DNA of 64,000 nucleotides from Andalucia godoyi (lineage: Eukaryota; Discoba; Jakobea; Jakobida; Andaluciidae), in assembly GCA_009859145.1 (NCBI GenBank), contig VRVR01000009.1:359763-423762 (forward strand), given 5' to 3'. Below are positions 38,464 through 48,267 of this stretch, piece by piece (position 1 is the stretch's first letter; each line of letters begins with the position of its first letter). The notes beneath the pieces were generated by a model. The model made no database searches and had not been told where the DNA came from. It saw only the letters and a program-made list of their open reading frames with translations. Position numbers and translations under genes: made by a program.

Positions 38464-38632
38464 AATCCCGTTGTAAAATAATTTTTGAAAATCCAGTTTA
38501 TTTCGTGTAGCACAGCTCTTTTGGATTTGCAGTTCGCATATGAGTTGACACTCGATAGAGGACAATCAACAACCGCCTGCGGAATTCTGTTTATGACAAA
38601 AACGTATTCGGATGGTGGCTCAATAGAAATCT

Positions 38633-38642
38633 CCTTTTTTGG
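38633..38642 (+). promoter_or_regulatory. CArG box upstream of TGS-tail member 3
   Basis: CCTTTTTTGG, with CT before and AAAT after, is an exact CC(A/T)6GG site 49 bp before the ATG at 38691. It is the closest CArG site to a start codon in the window. Confidence 0.5.
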
Positions 38643-38690
38643 AAATTGTCCTTTTATCTGGAGAGCGGATGGTTTGATGCAGTAGAGCAT

Positions 38691-39317
38691 ATGTCATCTG
38701 AATCCATAGGCCAGCAAGGTACTGGGATTGTTTTTCTTTTAAAACGTGCATTACTGACATCTTCAATGCCGGAAGCAAGACAGCAAAATATTTCATCGTC
38801 CCAATCAGCAGTGGAACGGACCAGATTTCCTTGGTGCCATGGGACAAGAATCCGGTACAATGAGAAAGTCGAGGGTTCCTCGATGACGACAGCCACAGCG
38901 CCACTCCTAGAGCAGCAAATGGTCCCGCACTCTATTGCAAAGCAGCGTCTGCTGAACGGAATGCAACTGGCTCGTGATGAATGGCAGCGTTCTCCGCCAG
39001 CGCTGCAATTTTGGAGAGGAGTATTGAATGAGAACACAAAAACCCGAGTGTTTTTCTTACAAAGACACGTTCTTTGTGACGACGAGACAGTGCTCGTGTT
39101 TCACGCATCTCTGGCTTGTCTGTTGAACCCACCTCCAGATTCTGATGCCTTGGATGACATCGGGCTCGTTCGAGCGTGGAACGAGACGAAGTTGAGAGAC
39201 TTTCTCAGTCACAAATGTAGCCAAGAGGGATGGATTCATTTCACGGGATCCCACCTAAGTGGCAGCGACGTTCACAGTAGCCACCTGCTGCATCCCCACG
39301 TGATGACAGGACGGTGA
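38691..39317 (+). CDS. TGS-tail family protein (member 3), 208 aa
   Basis: First ATG at 38691. The C-terminal ~110 residues are the family domain in its clearest form: LQFWRGVLNE, RVFFLQRHVL, VLVFHASLACLL, RAWNETKLRDFLS and QEGWIHFTGSHLSG, followed by a short Ser/His tail. Unlike the other members it has ~15 extra residues after the TGS motif. The N-terminal half lacks recognised features. It follows the Nudix gene on the same strand and has a CArG box in its promoter. Confidence 0.6.
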   Translation: MSSESIGQQGTGIVFLLKRALLTSSMPEARQQNISSSQSAVERTRFPWCHGTRIRYNEKVEGSSMTTATAPLLEQQMVPHSIAKQRLLNGMQLARDEWQRSPPALQFWRGVLNENTKTRVFFLQRHVLCDDETVLVFHASLACLLNPPPDSDALDDIGLVRAWNETKLRDFLSHKCSQEGWIHFTGSHLSGSDVHSSHLLHPHVMTGR

Positions 39318-39934
39318 AGTCGTCGCACCTAGAACAAAATAAAACCTGACAGTGCGAGTCTGGAGGGCGCATCCGCAACATCTGACAAATGACGCACGGC
39401 CTTCCTTACACTATCAGTGAAACTCATGAGGCCATTAAACACTGTGCGATTCCGATCCAACAGGTCTTCGGACAATTCATGGAAAGCGTCGTCGCCAAGA
39501 TTGAAACCTCCGACAACAAGTTCCCGGTTTGAATGGATTCCGTTTCAATAAAAGCAAACATAATTTCACAAACATCGCTCTTGTTACAACACTTGGCTTG
39601 CAATATAGTTTTGCAACAACCGAGAGTGCACGTGAAAAAGAATCTCCCGCGTCTCATTCCAAAGTCCAAAAAGGCGGGAACACTTCGAAGTTAGGAAATC
39701 TTGCGAGGTGGCAAAAAGTCTCGTTCAACGAATTAGCATCTAGTGATGCTTTCAAAATAACAAGTCGTGCAAAATGCTCTGTTGAATAGATGAGGTGCAT
39801 CTCTCCGCAACAATTGGCAAACACTTCTACGCGACAAGCGATGTCAGTGAAACAATACTCAGCATATTGGGTAAAACAACAAATGCACGACATCTTGTTA
39901 CACTATTGGAAAAAAATGTCACCGAATTTTTTTA
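39318..39934. other. Region without a clear gene
   Basis: Short open frames exist on both strands (86 aa plus at 39529; 79-81 aa minus), none with a recognised motif. The minus-strand pieces could be decayed continuation of the transposase relic at 40085-41221. I call nothing here. Confidence 0.35.
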
Positions 39935-40014
39935 GAGACGCCCCTGTGACGCGTCGGTGATCTTGTGACATTGATCCTCTTGCTAGGATCACCGAAGCGT
40001 CACAGGCGCGTCTC
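39935..40014. repeat. 28-bp inverted repeat with 24-nt loop
   Basis: Arms 39935-39962 and 39987-40014 are complementary with two mismatches; the inner arm reads CGGTGATC on one side and GATCACCG on the other. Transcribed, it would make a strong hairpin. It lies 71 bp beyond the end of the CACTA-like transposase relic and may be a fold-back element, a transposon end or a structured RNA. Confidence 0.8.
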
Positions 40015-40084
40015 ATTAATAAAACCAGAAAATTCTCTGAAAACAAAGATTTTTATTGTAATAAAAGTAGCCAATATTACAAAT

Positions 40085-41221
40085 TCATAACCCAGTCCCT
40101 TCGATGGAGATCGGATGGCGGGACAGCTCCAGCACAAGATGGCTCCGGCCACGCGTAAGCTCCTGGAGCACCACATGAGAGCCAATAAGGTGCAGTGGCA
40201 CGAGCTCTGAGGCGTTGGAACGGTGCCATCCTTTCCCTATATCCACCACCGCATATCCGGAGCTCCCATGAGTGGGCAGAGATGCGAAGCCTCGAACCTG
40301 GGCAAAAGCCAGATGCATCCCTCTCGAATGTGATGCGGCGCAAATGAAGAATCGTTGAATCTCGCAATACAATTTCGGCCGAAACATGACAGACACTCGG
40401 CTGTTGCAAGATTTGGAAGACAACACTGTCGCCATCAGTGAGGTGAGTTGCAGAGGCCCCCACTGGTTGCTGCACTTCACCCGACCGAAGCACAGCAGAT
40501 CTCGACAGGGAACGTCGATTCTCCCTTCGAAGAACAATAAGTCATCCTCTGAGGTAATGTTTTTGGAACCAAACTCACGCATTGCTTGATGATATAGAAA
40601 TCCGTAGTGCTGGTCAAAGGATGCTCTCCACTTCATGATCGCGGCGATTACCAGAGGAGATGCATTTTCTACTGTCATTTCTTGATCTACGAATTCCACG
40701 TCTTCGGCACGGGCGTACTGATTCGAGTGCGGATGAAACACGAATCTTTGATTCGTTTCCCGAATGCTTCTGAACGATTCCAGATGCTCCCACACAGAAC
40801 TGTTACCCAGACAGCATTCCATCTCAGACAAAAACAGCCTACGGTGCAGTCCGTCGGAGAGTTGAGAAAATGCCTGATTCGGAGCGGTTATCAAAGCGGA
40901 CGATTCTTTGATAAAGGCTTCGAGAGGGAATGTCCAGTGATGACACAGAGGTCCATGCCGCCTGGTAACCATCCCGACATGCAAGAGGGCGTGGAACGCG
41001 AATCGACATTCAGCTGCGCCGGCAAGCCTTTCGAATGCCTGGCATGCGCTTGAAAAATGGTATTCCATTCTCACAATGTCCTCTTCTTGTAACGTCGTAC
41101 ACGAGGCCAGAAAGAATCCGATGCTAAAGTCCCGGAAGCACTGGTAGAACTCTGGATGGACCACTAAATCGTAAAACAGAAATGGGATGGCATAGATCAG
41201 AAAATTCATGTGATCCACCAT
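40085..41221 (-). pseudogene. CACTA/Plavaka-like transposase C-terminal fragment
   Basis: A 378-residue frame whose first half recalls the DUF4218-type region found in CACTA and fungal Plavaka transposases: a hydrophobic AIPFLFYDLVV segment, helices ending FERLAGAA, then HALLHVGMVTRRHGPLCHHWTFPLEAF, comparable to the LxHL...GPL..xxFxFE block. The catalytic DDE core is absent. A TAA stop sits directly before the first ATG, and coding-like sequence (DFWKELQTLKQRM) continues upstream in another frame to ~41351. I therefore treat it as a truncated relic. The link rests on pattern recall, so a hidden domain search would decide. Confidence 0.45.
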
Positions 41222-41411
41222 TTAAATCTACGTTCGAAGTCATTCTCTGCTTTAAAGTTTGCAGCTCTTTCCAGAAATCATCGTCTTTCTGTTCATTTGC
41301 GCATTTGAATGTTGTCCGGGGATGAGGACCGAGAAAAGAATGCCTGATCATTTCTCATTGTTGCTGTCGATTTTCTAGCAAAGAGATCGCGGTTGGCACT
41401 CTGGAGCACAC

Positions 41412-41813
41412 ATGGGACAATGTGGTTTCCAACATGCCATTGTCACTCCGTTTTTACTAGAGAATCGCAATCTTATAGTGGTATTGCCCGTTCAAAAAGC
41501 GCATGACTGGTAGACTGGATTTGTCGATGTGCTGCAATCTCTCCAGATTTCTGTTTCTCGCATTCTGGACTGGGATTACGTAGATGATGCTAGTTTACTT
41601 CGTACCTATTTATGGTTGCGACTCGGAAGGAACCAACAATCGCTAATAGGCTTCTCAGATTTCTCCAGATGTCAAACAATATCCAGCTCAAGTCATTCGG
41701 GACAAGGCTCCAAAGCGACTGTCAGCATTGTTGACGAATCTCTTGAAGATGTCAAACAATTTCTGCAAGACAACCCGCTGTTCATGACTATTGGCGGATT
41801 TTCGATTACCTAG
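41412..41813 (+). pseudogene. Short unknown coding-like frame with one internal TAG
   Basis: From the ATG at 41412 the frame reads ~35 residues (ENRNLIVVLPVQKAHDW), meets TAG at about 41514, then continues 98 residues (ILDWDYVDDASLLRTYLWLRL) to TAG at 41811-41813. Both parts look protein-like. The 3' end overlaps the convergent NTase-TPR gene by 8 bp at a CCTAGG palindrome. It may be a decayed fragment of an RHS- or transposon-type gene; no family is recognised. Confidence 0.35.
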
Positions 41814-44800
41814 GATCATTTTCCGACATCTCTATTCTACTCCTCAGCGCCTGGCCACCCATCACTGCAATGTCAGCGGATTGACTATGTAAGGTAGAAG
41901 AGTAATTTCGAATGCGATTGTTGCATATGTTCAACTTGCGATCAGCAGCAATATCATTGATCAAGACACTACTACTAGAATTGTACTCTATCACGCAACG
42001 GCGAAGAACACCATATCCACCAGGAGCACCAAACAGCACACCTGCATCATTATCGAAAACCTGACAATCTTCCATGACGAGAAATGGGCGACCTTCAGCA
42101 CAGACCTCATCCGCCTGAACGACAACTCCTTCTGCTTCATTTTTGTGAATTTTGCATCGTCTGAGAATCGTTGCACCGCAGCCAAGAAGAACACCAGAAT
42201 AACGAGGATTTGAACCACATCTCGTAATTTCGCAGTCTTCCATGGTCAATCGGCGCGCTCCTTGATAGATAAATGCAGATTGGTGACCACAATCACGAAA
42301 ATGACAATGCGTAAATGTGCCTTCCGACGCAGCTCCACGCAACTCTACAGCAGCAAAGCGAAAATTTTTGAACAAGCAATGTGTGGCCGTTGCATGGCTT
42401 CCTCCTTCAATGACAATACCAGCAGAGCAGAATTTCTTGAACTTGCAATTGTCTAAAGAAATGGTAGTCCCTAATCCCGTTGTTGCGATGCAGGGAGCAT
42501 CCGGATTGAAAAAACGACACCCCACAAAAGTGGCAGTTGCTCCGTCCCCCACGGAAACGCAATTCGACGGCATCCCGTTTCCTTGCCCACATGTGATCAG
42601 CAACTGGATATTTTGTACAACAACCTTGCAAGACGATCCAGTCACAGCCAAGATCATCGCATTTCCGATCCCGAGCCGCTTCATAAATGCAGCTGAACAA
42701 GCAATCGAAGCGACGGGATGCTGTTTTGCAAGACCATTCTTTGCAAGCTGGGAATAACAGGCTGTCGACGATTGCCCAAGTAACTGTACAACCACTGAAC
42801 CAATAACGATTGAAGGAAGAGGAATAGTCATCAATGCTGGGTTGATAGCATCATGAGCATCTCCGTTTTGCAAACCACCATGGAAATGAAGAAGTTCCTC
42901 ATACACTCCTTCCAGGAGGAGGACACTAATTCCAGAGCAACCCGGATGATCCGCGACCACAGTGGAAACTGCATCGACAATGGATACGAAATTAGCAATG
43001 TCATTTGCAGTTGGAGAGACGACAACAAAATTGTCTTTGAATAGAACATCTTCCCAACAGAACAATCCCCCGATTCGTTCCATTTTGACCCCGGGGGTTG
43101 TCGGTATGGGAGAATCCTTCGGGCATGTTTCAAGAATCTGAAGACGCAAAGCCGTGAAAGACTCCAGAGCACTACCACAACCACAGGCAATCCCCTTCTC
43201 GACGGCGACCAAAGCTTTCTGGGTGTTTTGCTTCCCCATCTCAGCCTGTGCCAGACGATAGTGACCTTTGATCGATGTAGGATCGAAACGTAGAGCAGCC
43301 AAGGCATCGCGTGAAGCCAATGTAAACATACCCAATCGAATGTACGCAAGCGATCGATTAGCGAGAATCATCGATGCGGTGGACGGATCTTCGATGTTTT
43401 GGGCATGCATCTTGCTGTACACTTGGATCGCGTTATTGAGATTACCGCTTTCAAACAGCAATTTCGCCAACGGCCGCATTGCTTCGATGAACGACAATGC
43501 CGGATCCAAACCTGGTGCACTTTGACTCTTTTTTGGAATACGAGCCCGAGAAATGTTTGTGAGGATTTCACATCGAGTCTTCGCCTCACAATCGCAAGGC
43601 GGGAAGCATTTTAGCATATTCCTCTCTAAAGCGAGCCCGCGTTGGAAGCATGCTTCACCACGAAGAAAAGATGTTGAAACATCTGAATGTTTGCTACTTA
43701 ACTCGAGGAGAGCTAGTCGATACAATGCTTCACAATACTTGCGACCCTCTGGAGCTGCAAGATCGAGAAACTGTTGAAGGCGAGTCCTCTGGAACTCAAC
43801 ATCGGAAACACGAATATTCGAGCACGCGACAGCACACCAATAATGGAACATGGGTTCCTCTGGAGCGATTTGTGATGCCTTTGCGTACGCATCTAAACAA
43901 GCTTGAAAATCTCCCTGATTGCCGCAGACACTTCCCATCATGTGCCAACATCCGTATGCATCCCGAGGATTGACGGCAATTCCACGCTTGCAATGCTCAA
44001 TCGCTTCCTTGCAACGCATCGTATTGAACGCAATCGATGCCAATAATAGCATTGCATCAACATTCCTGGTGTCTGACAAAAGGACAAGACTCGCGGCATT
44101 GGTGTACCGCGATATGTCACCGTTGCTTGTAGTGTAACAACCCGAAAAAGGATCTCCATCAGAAACCGATGAACGCAGTGAAAATGCAAAGAGTCTTGTT
44201 GCTTCACTGACGTTATCAGCAAACAATGCCATTTCTCCCTGAATCCATGTCGTGCGAGTTCGTAGCATTCGCCCCGCAACAGTGGATCCTTGTTCTGCCC
44301 ACACAGACAAGTCTCGTAAAACCTCAGGACGAAAGCTTTGAGGTAGTTGCCGGGGCAGTTCGTCCTCCTTCTTGTCGTCATCGGGGGTGACAGACACGTA
44401 CTTGAACCATGCATGTCCAGGCTTTGCAACGATTTGCAATAGTCCAACGTACCTCTCAATGCACTTGGTCTGAGAAGAGTGCTGGGTAGAACTAGATGCC
44501 TCACTGCTTCCGTCCTTCATTGCATCTTGACCACCAAAACCTTCAAGACCGGATCGAAATGCATAAGGATACATTTGACGATGTTTCAAGGAATGCTGAG
44601 CGTCCAACAGCCATTCGGGAATCGGTCCAGCAGGTGAGGAAAAAGTGTCCAATGCTTGAAGCAACAGCCACGATTGTATGTCCCGGGGAGTCCGAAACCC
44701 TTTGCCCAAAACGATTCGCGAAATAACAAACAGTCGCAAAATGCTTCGGAAATACAGTTGCAATTGCTTCCGAACTGTTTTCCACCACTTTTCACGCATC

Positions 44801-45441
44801 CATTCCGAATTTTCATCCACGGTCACCTGCAAAATGTCAACAGCAATCCGCATGCACTGGGCGGTAGAGGGTGCTTCATTTCGCTGTTGATGAAAGAAGA
44901 AGACCCTTTCCACAAGCGATTCCAGAAACATCCCCGGAACTTTCTCGTGCTCAAACTGGCGAGACACGAATTTCAAGACTCGCACAGCAGATTGTGCAAC
45001 AGGAAACTTGTCCAACGAAGTGGAAGCCAGCGGACGCTCTCCATACTCAACAGTATTTCCGAAGACAACATCGTAATCGACAGCAGCCTTGATGTGAATC
45101 GCAAGTTTTCCAAGCTTGACGTGATGCGGATGAAAACACGGATGCTCTTGGAGGCGCTCCACGAAACGCTCCCTCTCTTGCAAAGTGACTGGCTTGGGTG
45201 TAGACACATATACGTCGACATCACTGGAATGCACAGTTGTCCCTTTCTTGGCACTCCCTTGAATATCTGCCGAACTTTGAGGACCAAACATGGAAACTGC
45301 AAGATCGTGAAACACTTTGACATGGGCTTTCACGAGGCCGGCAGCAAAACCAGTGACCATGCACGAGTTGGCCATGTCTGAAAGGAATGCATCGAAAATG
45401 ATGGATTCCTCTGGATGCACGTAGTCCGACAATCTGATCAT
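41806..45441 (-). CDS. Nucleotidyltransferase-TPR-beta-helix protein, 1211 aa
   Basis: Starts at the ATG at 45441 (MIRLSDYVHP); the frame extends to 45648 only with a GTG. Residues ~25-230 are a pol-beta-type nucleotidyltransferase: IQGSAKKGTTVHSSDVDVYV gives the GS and DxD motifs, and VDYDVVF the third acid. A helical part AVRVLKFVSRQF...MFLESLV corresponds to the K-W...E-L block of CD-NTase/OAS proteins. Residues ~440-570 and ~650-760 contain TPR-like pairs (AIEHCKRGIAVNP, DALAALRFDPTS). From ~830 onward, repeating short strands with CxF/CxI steps (DNCKFKKF, THCLFKNF, EDCEITRC, RRCKIHKN) form a right-handed beta-helix. It is the last of four same-strand genes. A scaffolded nucleotide-signal synthase is the inferred role. 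Confidence 0.75.
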   Translation of the reverse strand: MIRLSDYVHPEESIIFDAFLSDMANSCMVTGFAAGLVKAHVKVFHDLAVSMFGPQSSADIQGSAKKGTTVHSSDVDVYVSTPKPVTLQERERFVERLQEHPCFHPHHVKLGKLAIHIKAAVDYDVVFGNTVEYGERPLASTSLDKFPVAQSAVRVLKFVSRQFEHEKVPGMFLESLVERVFFFHQQRNEAPSTAQCMRIAVDILQVTVDENSEWMREKWWKTVRKQLQLYFRSILRLFVISRIVLGKGFRTPRDIQSWLLLQALDTFSSPAGPIPEWLLDAQHSLKHRQMYPYAFRSGLEGFGGQDAMKDGSSEASSSTQHSSQTKCIERYVGLLQIVAKPGHAWFKYVSVTPDDDKKEDELPRQLPQSFRPEVLRDLSVWAEQGSTVAGRMLRTRTTWIQGEMALFADNVSEATRLFAFSLRSSVSDGDPFSGCYTTSNGDISRYTNAASLVLLSDTRNVDAMLLLASIAFNTMRCKEAIEHCKRGIAVNPRDAYGCWHMMGSVCGNQGDFQACLDAYAKASQIAPEEPMFHYWCAVACSNIRVSDVEFQRTRLQQFLDLAAPEGRKYCEALYRLALLELSSKHSDVSTSFLRGEACFQRGLALERNMLKCFPPCDCEAKTRCEILTNISRARIPKKSQSAPGLDPALSFIEAMRPLAKLLFESGNLNNAIQVYSKMHAQNIEDPSTASMILANRSLAYIRLGMFTLASRDALAALRFDPTSIKGHYRLAQAEMGKQNTQKALVAVEKGIACGCGSALESFTALRLQILETCPKDSPIPTTPGVKMERIGGLFCWEDVLFKDNFVVVSPTANDIANFVSIVDAVSTVVADHPGCSGISVLLLEGVYEELLHFHGGLQNGDAHDAINPALMTIPLPSIVIGSVVVQLLGQSSTACYSQLAKNGLAKQHPVASIACSAAFMKRLGIGNAMILAVTGSSCKVVVQNIQLLITCGQGNGMPSNCVSVGDGATATFVGCRFFNPDAPCIATTGLGTTISLDNCKFKKFCSAGIVIEGGSHATATHCLFKNFRFAAVELRGAASEGTFTHCHFRDCGHQSAFIYQGARRLTMEDCEITRCGSNPRYSGVLLGCGATILRRCKIHKNEAEGVVVQADEVCAEGRPFLVMEDCQVFDNDAGVLFGAPGGYGVLRRCVIEYNSSSSVLINDIAADRKLNICNNRIRNYSSTLHSQSADIAVMGGQALRSRIEMSENDPR

Positions 45442-45631
45442 TTTGCAATAGTTTGCCAAACTAATAGTAGGTGAGAAAAAGAAAATGCGAAGTCGAGGAT
45501 TCTGTCGGAGGATCTCTATGAATTGACCCACATGCACATTGAGCACCGCAACGATCCTCGTGGGTACGACAGGCACACATAAAGATTGTCGACTTGTCGT
45601 TTGACTGCCGATGTTTGGACTTTTTATTGAA

Positions 45632-46468
45632 CTAAGGACGAGCGGCACGGTTCTTCAGGATTGATTGACGAACTTCTTCTGCATGCGAGAGACTGTCGGT
45701 GTCAGGCAGCGGATGTGTGGCATTTCGAGCCACTGCCAGACAGTTTTCAAGGTCGTTCTTGGAAAGACTGTTGTTGCAAAAATCCAGAAGCAAAGAGTTC
45801 CATGATTCTTCGAGATTGCTCGCACGTCGAAGATAATAGTATCGCGCACGCAAGATCTCATTCTGGAATCGCAGAAATGGAGAAATAAGCAGAGGTGGAA
45901 AAACGGAAGAGACGGAAACGAGGAGCGATGGAGCAAAAAAGATCCCTGTAGCTGAAGCAATTCCAGCCACTCCAGACGCGATCACGATATAAACCTCCAA
46001 GTCTCTTTGAAGAGCCTTTGCTTGTTCGAAGAGAGCGCCTTTGGATTCTTGCAAGTCGTTGTCAAATCCCTTGAATTGTGAATGGAGGTTCTTCTTCCAC
46101 TCTGACCATTGGGACACCATCAATTTCTTACTGTCTGCCTTTTCTTTTTGAAACTCGGTCACATCCTGGAAAACGTTCCTGCCGCCGTGGAGTCGTTTGT
46201 AATAGGATGCATCAGAGACATAGTCACGCGCCAGATTGCATTTGGTCTGCATCATCTCCTTGAGAGAAGCGATCACGTCGTCTCCATAAGCAACGTGCTC
46301 CGAGTTGCGCATTTCAGAATCCAACGAGTCAAACTTGTTGAGAAGTTGCCTGTACAAACGACTAGCATCAGAGTGTTCTTTTTGCCAAGCTTCGAGATAA
46401 TCAGATAACTGAATAGTGCTAATCGTAGAAGTGACAAGCGTTGACAACGCAGCAGTAGCTCTCAACAT
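45632..46468 (-). CDS. Helical protein with membrane hairpin, 278 aa (candidate effector of the cluster)
   Basis: The only in-frame ATG is at 46468; open frame further upstream needs a TTG. Long amphipathic, coiled-coil-prone helices (residues ~20-155) precede a ~40-residue hydrophobic segment near 160-200 (VYIVIASGVAGIASATGIFF and a second Val/Leu-rich half), then more helices. Helical bundle plus hydrophobic hairpin is the general layout of alpha-helical membrane-inserting proteins, including pore-formers and several CBASS effectors, but I see no specific family signature. It lies between two nucleotidyltransferase genes on the same strand (268 bp after one, 190 bp before the other). An effector role is inference from context. 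A short upstream exon is possible. Confidence 0.5.
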   Translation of the reverse strand: MLRATAALSTLVTSTISTIQLSDYLEAWQKEHSDASRLYRQLLNKFDSLDSEMRNSEHVAYGDDVIASLKEMMQTKCNLARDYVSDASYYKRLHGGRNVFQDVTEFQKEKADSKKLMVSQWSEWKKNLHSQFKGFDNDLQESKGALFEQAKALQRDLEVYIVIASGVAGIASATGIFFAPSLLVSVSSVFPPLLISPFLRFQNEILRARYYYLRRASNLEESWNSLLLDFCNNSLSKNDLENCLAVARNATHPLPDTDSLSHAEEVRQSILKNRAARP

Positions 46469-46736
46469 CTTGCTCGACGAGAACCGAAACGTCAACGTTT
46501 GCAAGCACACAGTGAAACCAGCTGAAATACATAAACCAGACAACGTAATCTTTTGGATTTTGGAAATAAAATCGCGTTCTGATTCGTGGCATTCGCACGC
46601 AATCAGCGTACCTCGGCGTTGATTCCAATACAAGGATCTCAAGGAAGGTCTGGTTGGATCGTGAACACGTCAGAATCAGAGTCTGGAAATCAAAGAGCTC
46701 GTGATGGAAGAGCATACCCGTCCCACTTTTTTGGTT

Positions 46737-48071
46737 CTACCGCGTGGTCGCCCGCAGATGGCGCAACAGAAAATAAAGACGTGAAAAGACCCATGCTGAA
46801 ACGGCTCTCAGATGATGTATGAATGAAGGAAAGGAGAAAGAAGGACAAGGAAGCCAAAACATAGTAGAAATGTCAAGTATGGGATTCTGCACCTGCACGA
46901 TTTTGCAGAAGATCGAGAATTTTACGTGTACAGCAGGCGAACTAATAAAGTTCAAAAAAAAAATAAAATCCCTCAACAACAGACATGAAGTCCCATATCG
47001 AAAGGCCGAAAGAATATCTGCAATATCTGCCGCCAAACGATAACGAGCAGCAAGCCGCTGTCGTTCATGCTGTGTACGTAAAGGCACCTGCGGCTTAAAC
47101 TTGGCAAACATATCTACTTGCTGATCATATGGATCGGCCAAACAGGAATAGGAAGCACATTTGAACAAACAAAGGAGGGTACGAATGAGCACTCTTTCGT
47201 ACAGATAGCTCTTGTCGGCAAGAGGAAAGTCGGCAATGGATGCCAACACTGCTTGCTTGATGGAAAATGAAGAAACTTGCCTCCAAAACGCACGTTTCTG
47301 CACATTTCGCAGATGCTTCACGGTACGAATCACGTCGTGAAAAGCAGGGAACGACTGTCAAAAGGAAGACCATAAGATTCGATGATAAGGTTAGGCAAAA
47401 ACAGCAAAGAGACATACGTTGACAGCAACGACGGTGGAACGATGCTCATCATCAAGATGACAATCGTCCCATGCACTGTCGTTTTTGCGTGAAGGAACTT
47501 TCCATTTCCCATCCTTCACAATTGCGGGCAGCAAGTCGTACTCGAATCCTTCCGTGTTCTCGACTTCGACGGAGACGCGGTTTCGGATCGCGCTGCGAAT
47601 TCCATCCTGCTCACGGACAAATGATGCAAACTGCTTCAATACGGTGCGGGAAGCCGGTTCTGGAGCAGAAGACTCCAACATGATACGACAGAGTAGATCC
47701 ACATCCGATCCAGAGGGGACGTCCAGGCCCTGAATCGAACTGCCGGCTAGCTTGATCCCTCCCGTCAACTTATAATTCTTCTGAAGAAACTTTTTTGTCA
47801 AATTGCGCTCTGCAACAGGACGACTGGGAGAAAGAATGCGTCTCATGCGGTCTACGAGCTCGCTACGTGCTTGCTGTTGCTCGGGTCCCAGGCGAAGACG
47901 ACTCGACACAGGCTTCAGACGCTCTCGAAGAGACTTCAAAACATCGATTGACACTGAATTTTGAAAGTCGTCAGCAAACATTCGACACTTTGCTAGGAAT
48001 TCATCCACATGAGCTTCCACATTCTGGAAATCGTTCGCAAACCGGCGACACTCCTCTGAAAATGGCACCAT
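46737..48071 (-). CDS. OAS/CD-NTase-like nucleotidyltransferase, one intron
   Basis: Exons 48071-47418 and 47354-46737 join in frame after ...VVAVN with SFPAFHDVIRTVKHL. The first ATG is at 48071. Residues ~110-140 contain AGSSIQGLDVPSGSDVDLLC, giving the GS and DxD of nucleotidyltransferases, and FEYDLLPAI gives the third acid, as in OAS xDVLPA. Exon 2 carries DVIRTVKHLRNVQKRAF, then QVSSFSIKQAVL, and LADPYDQQVDMF, matching the K-W, S-Y-x-x-E and DP..NxV blocks of the C-terminal lobe of CD-NTases. Family members make cyclic or linear oligonucleotide second messengers on activation. The last ~60 residues (after about 46930) are odd in composition, so the true 3' end may involve another splice. 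Confidence 0.75.
47355..47417 (-). other. Spliceosomal intron, 63 nt
   Basis: On the minus strand it starts GTATGT, contains CCTAACC and ends TTTTGACAG. Removing it joins the two halves of the nucleotidyltransferase in phase 0 and restores the conserved C-lobe helix. Confidence 0.9.
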
Positions 48072-48267
48072 TTTGTGACGTTGCGATATAGAGGGAAGCA
48101 AAACGCCGAAGTCTTTGTTTTAGGTCAGAAGAATTTCCGTCAACCTGGCTGCTCTCTCTGCTTTGGACTCTCGGTGATTCGGATCCCGGGATCCTTTCGC
48201 TACACCAGGTTCTCCGATGGAATTGAGCTGCTGTGGACAGAGCTTTCATTTCTTACAAACATCACGT

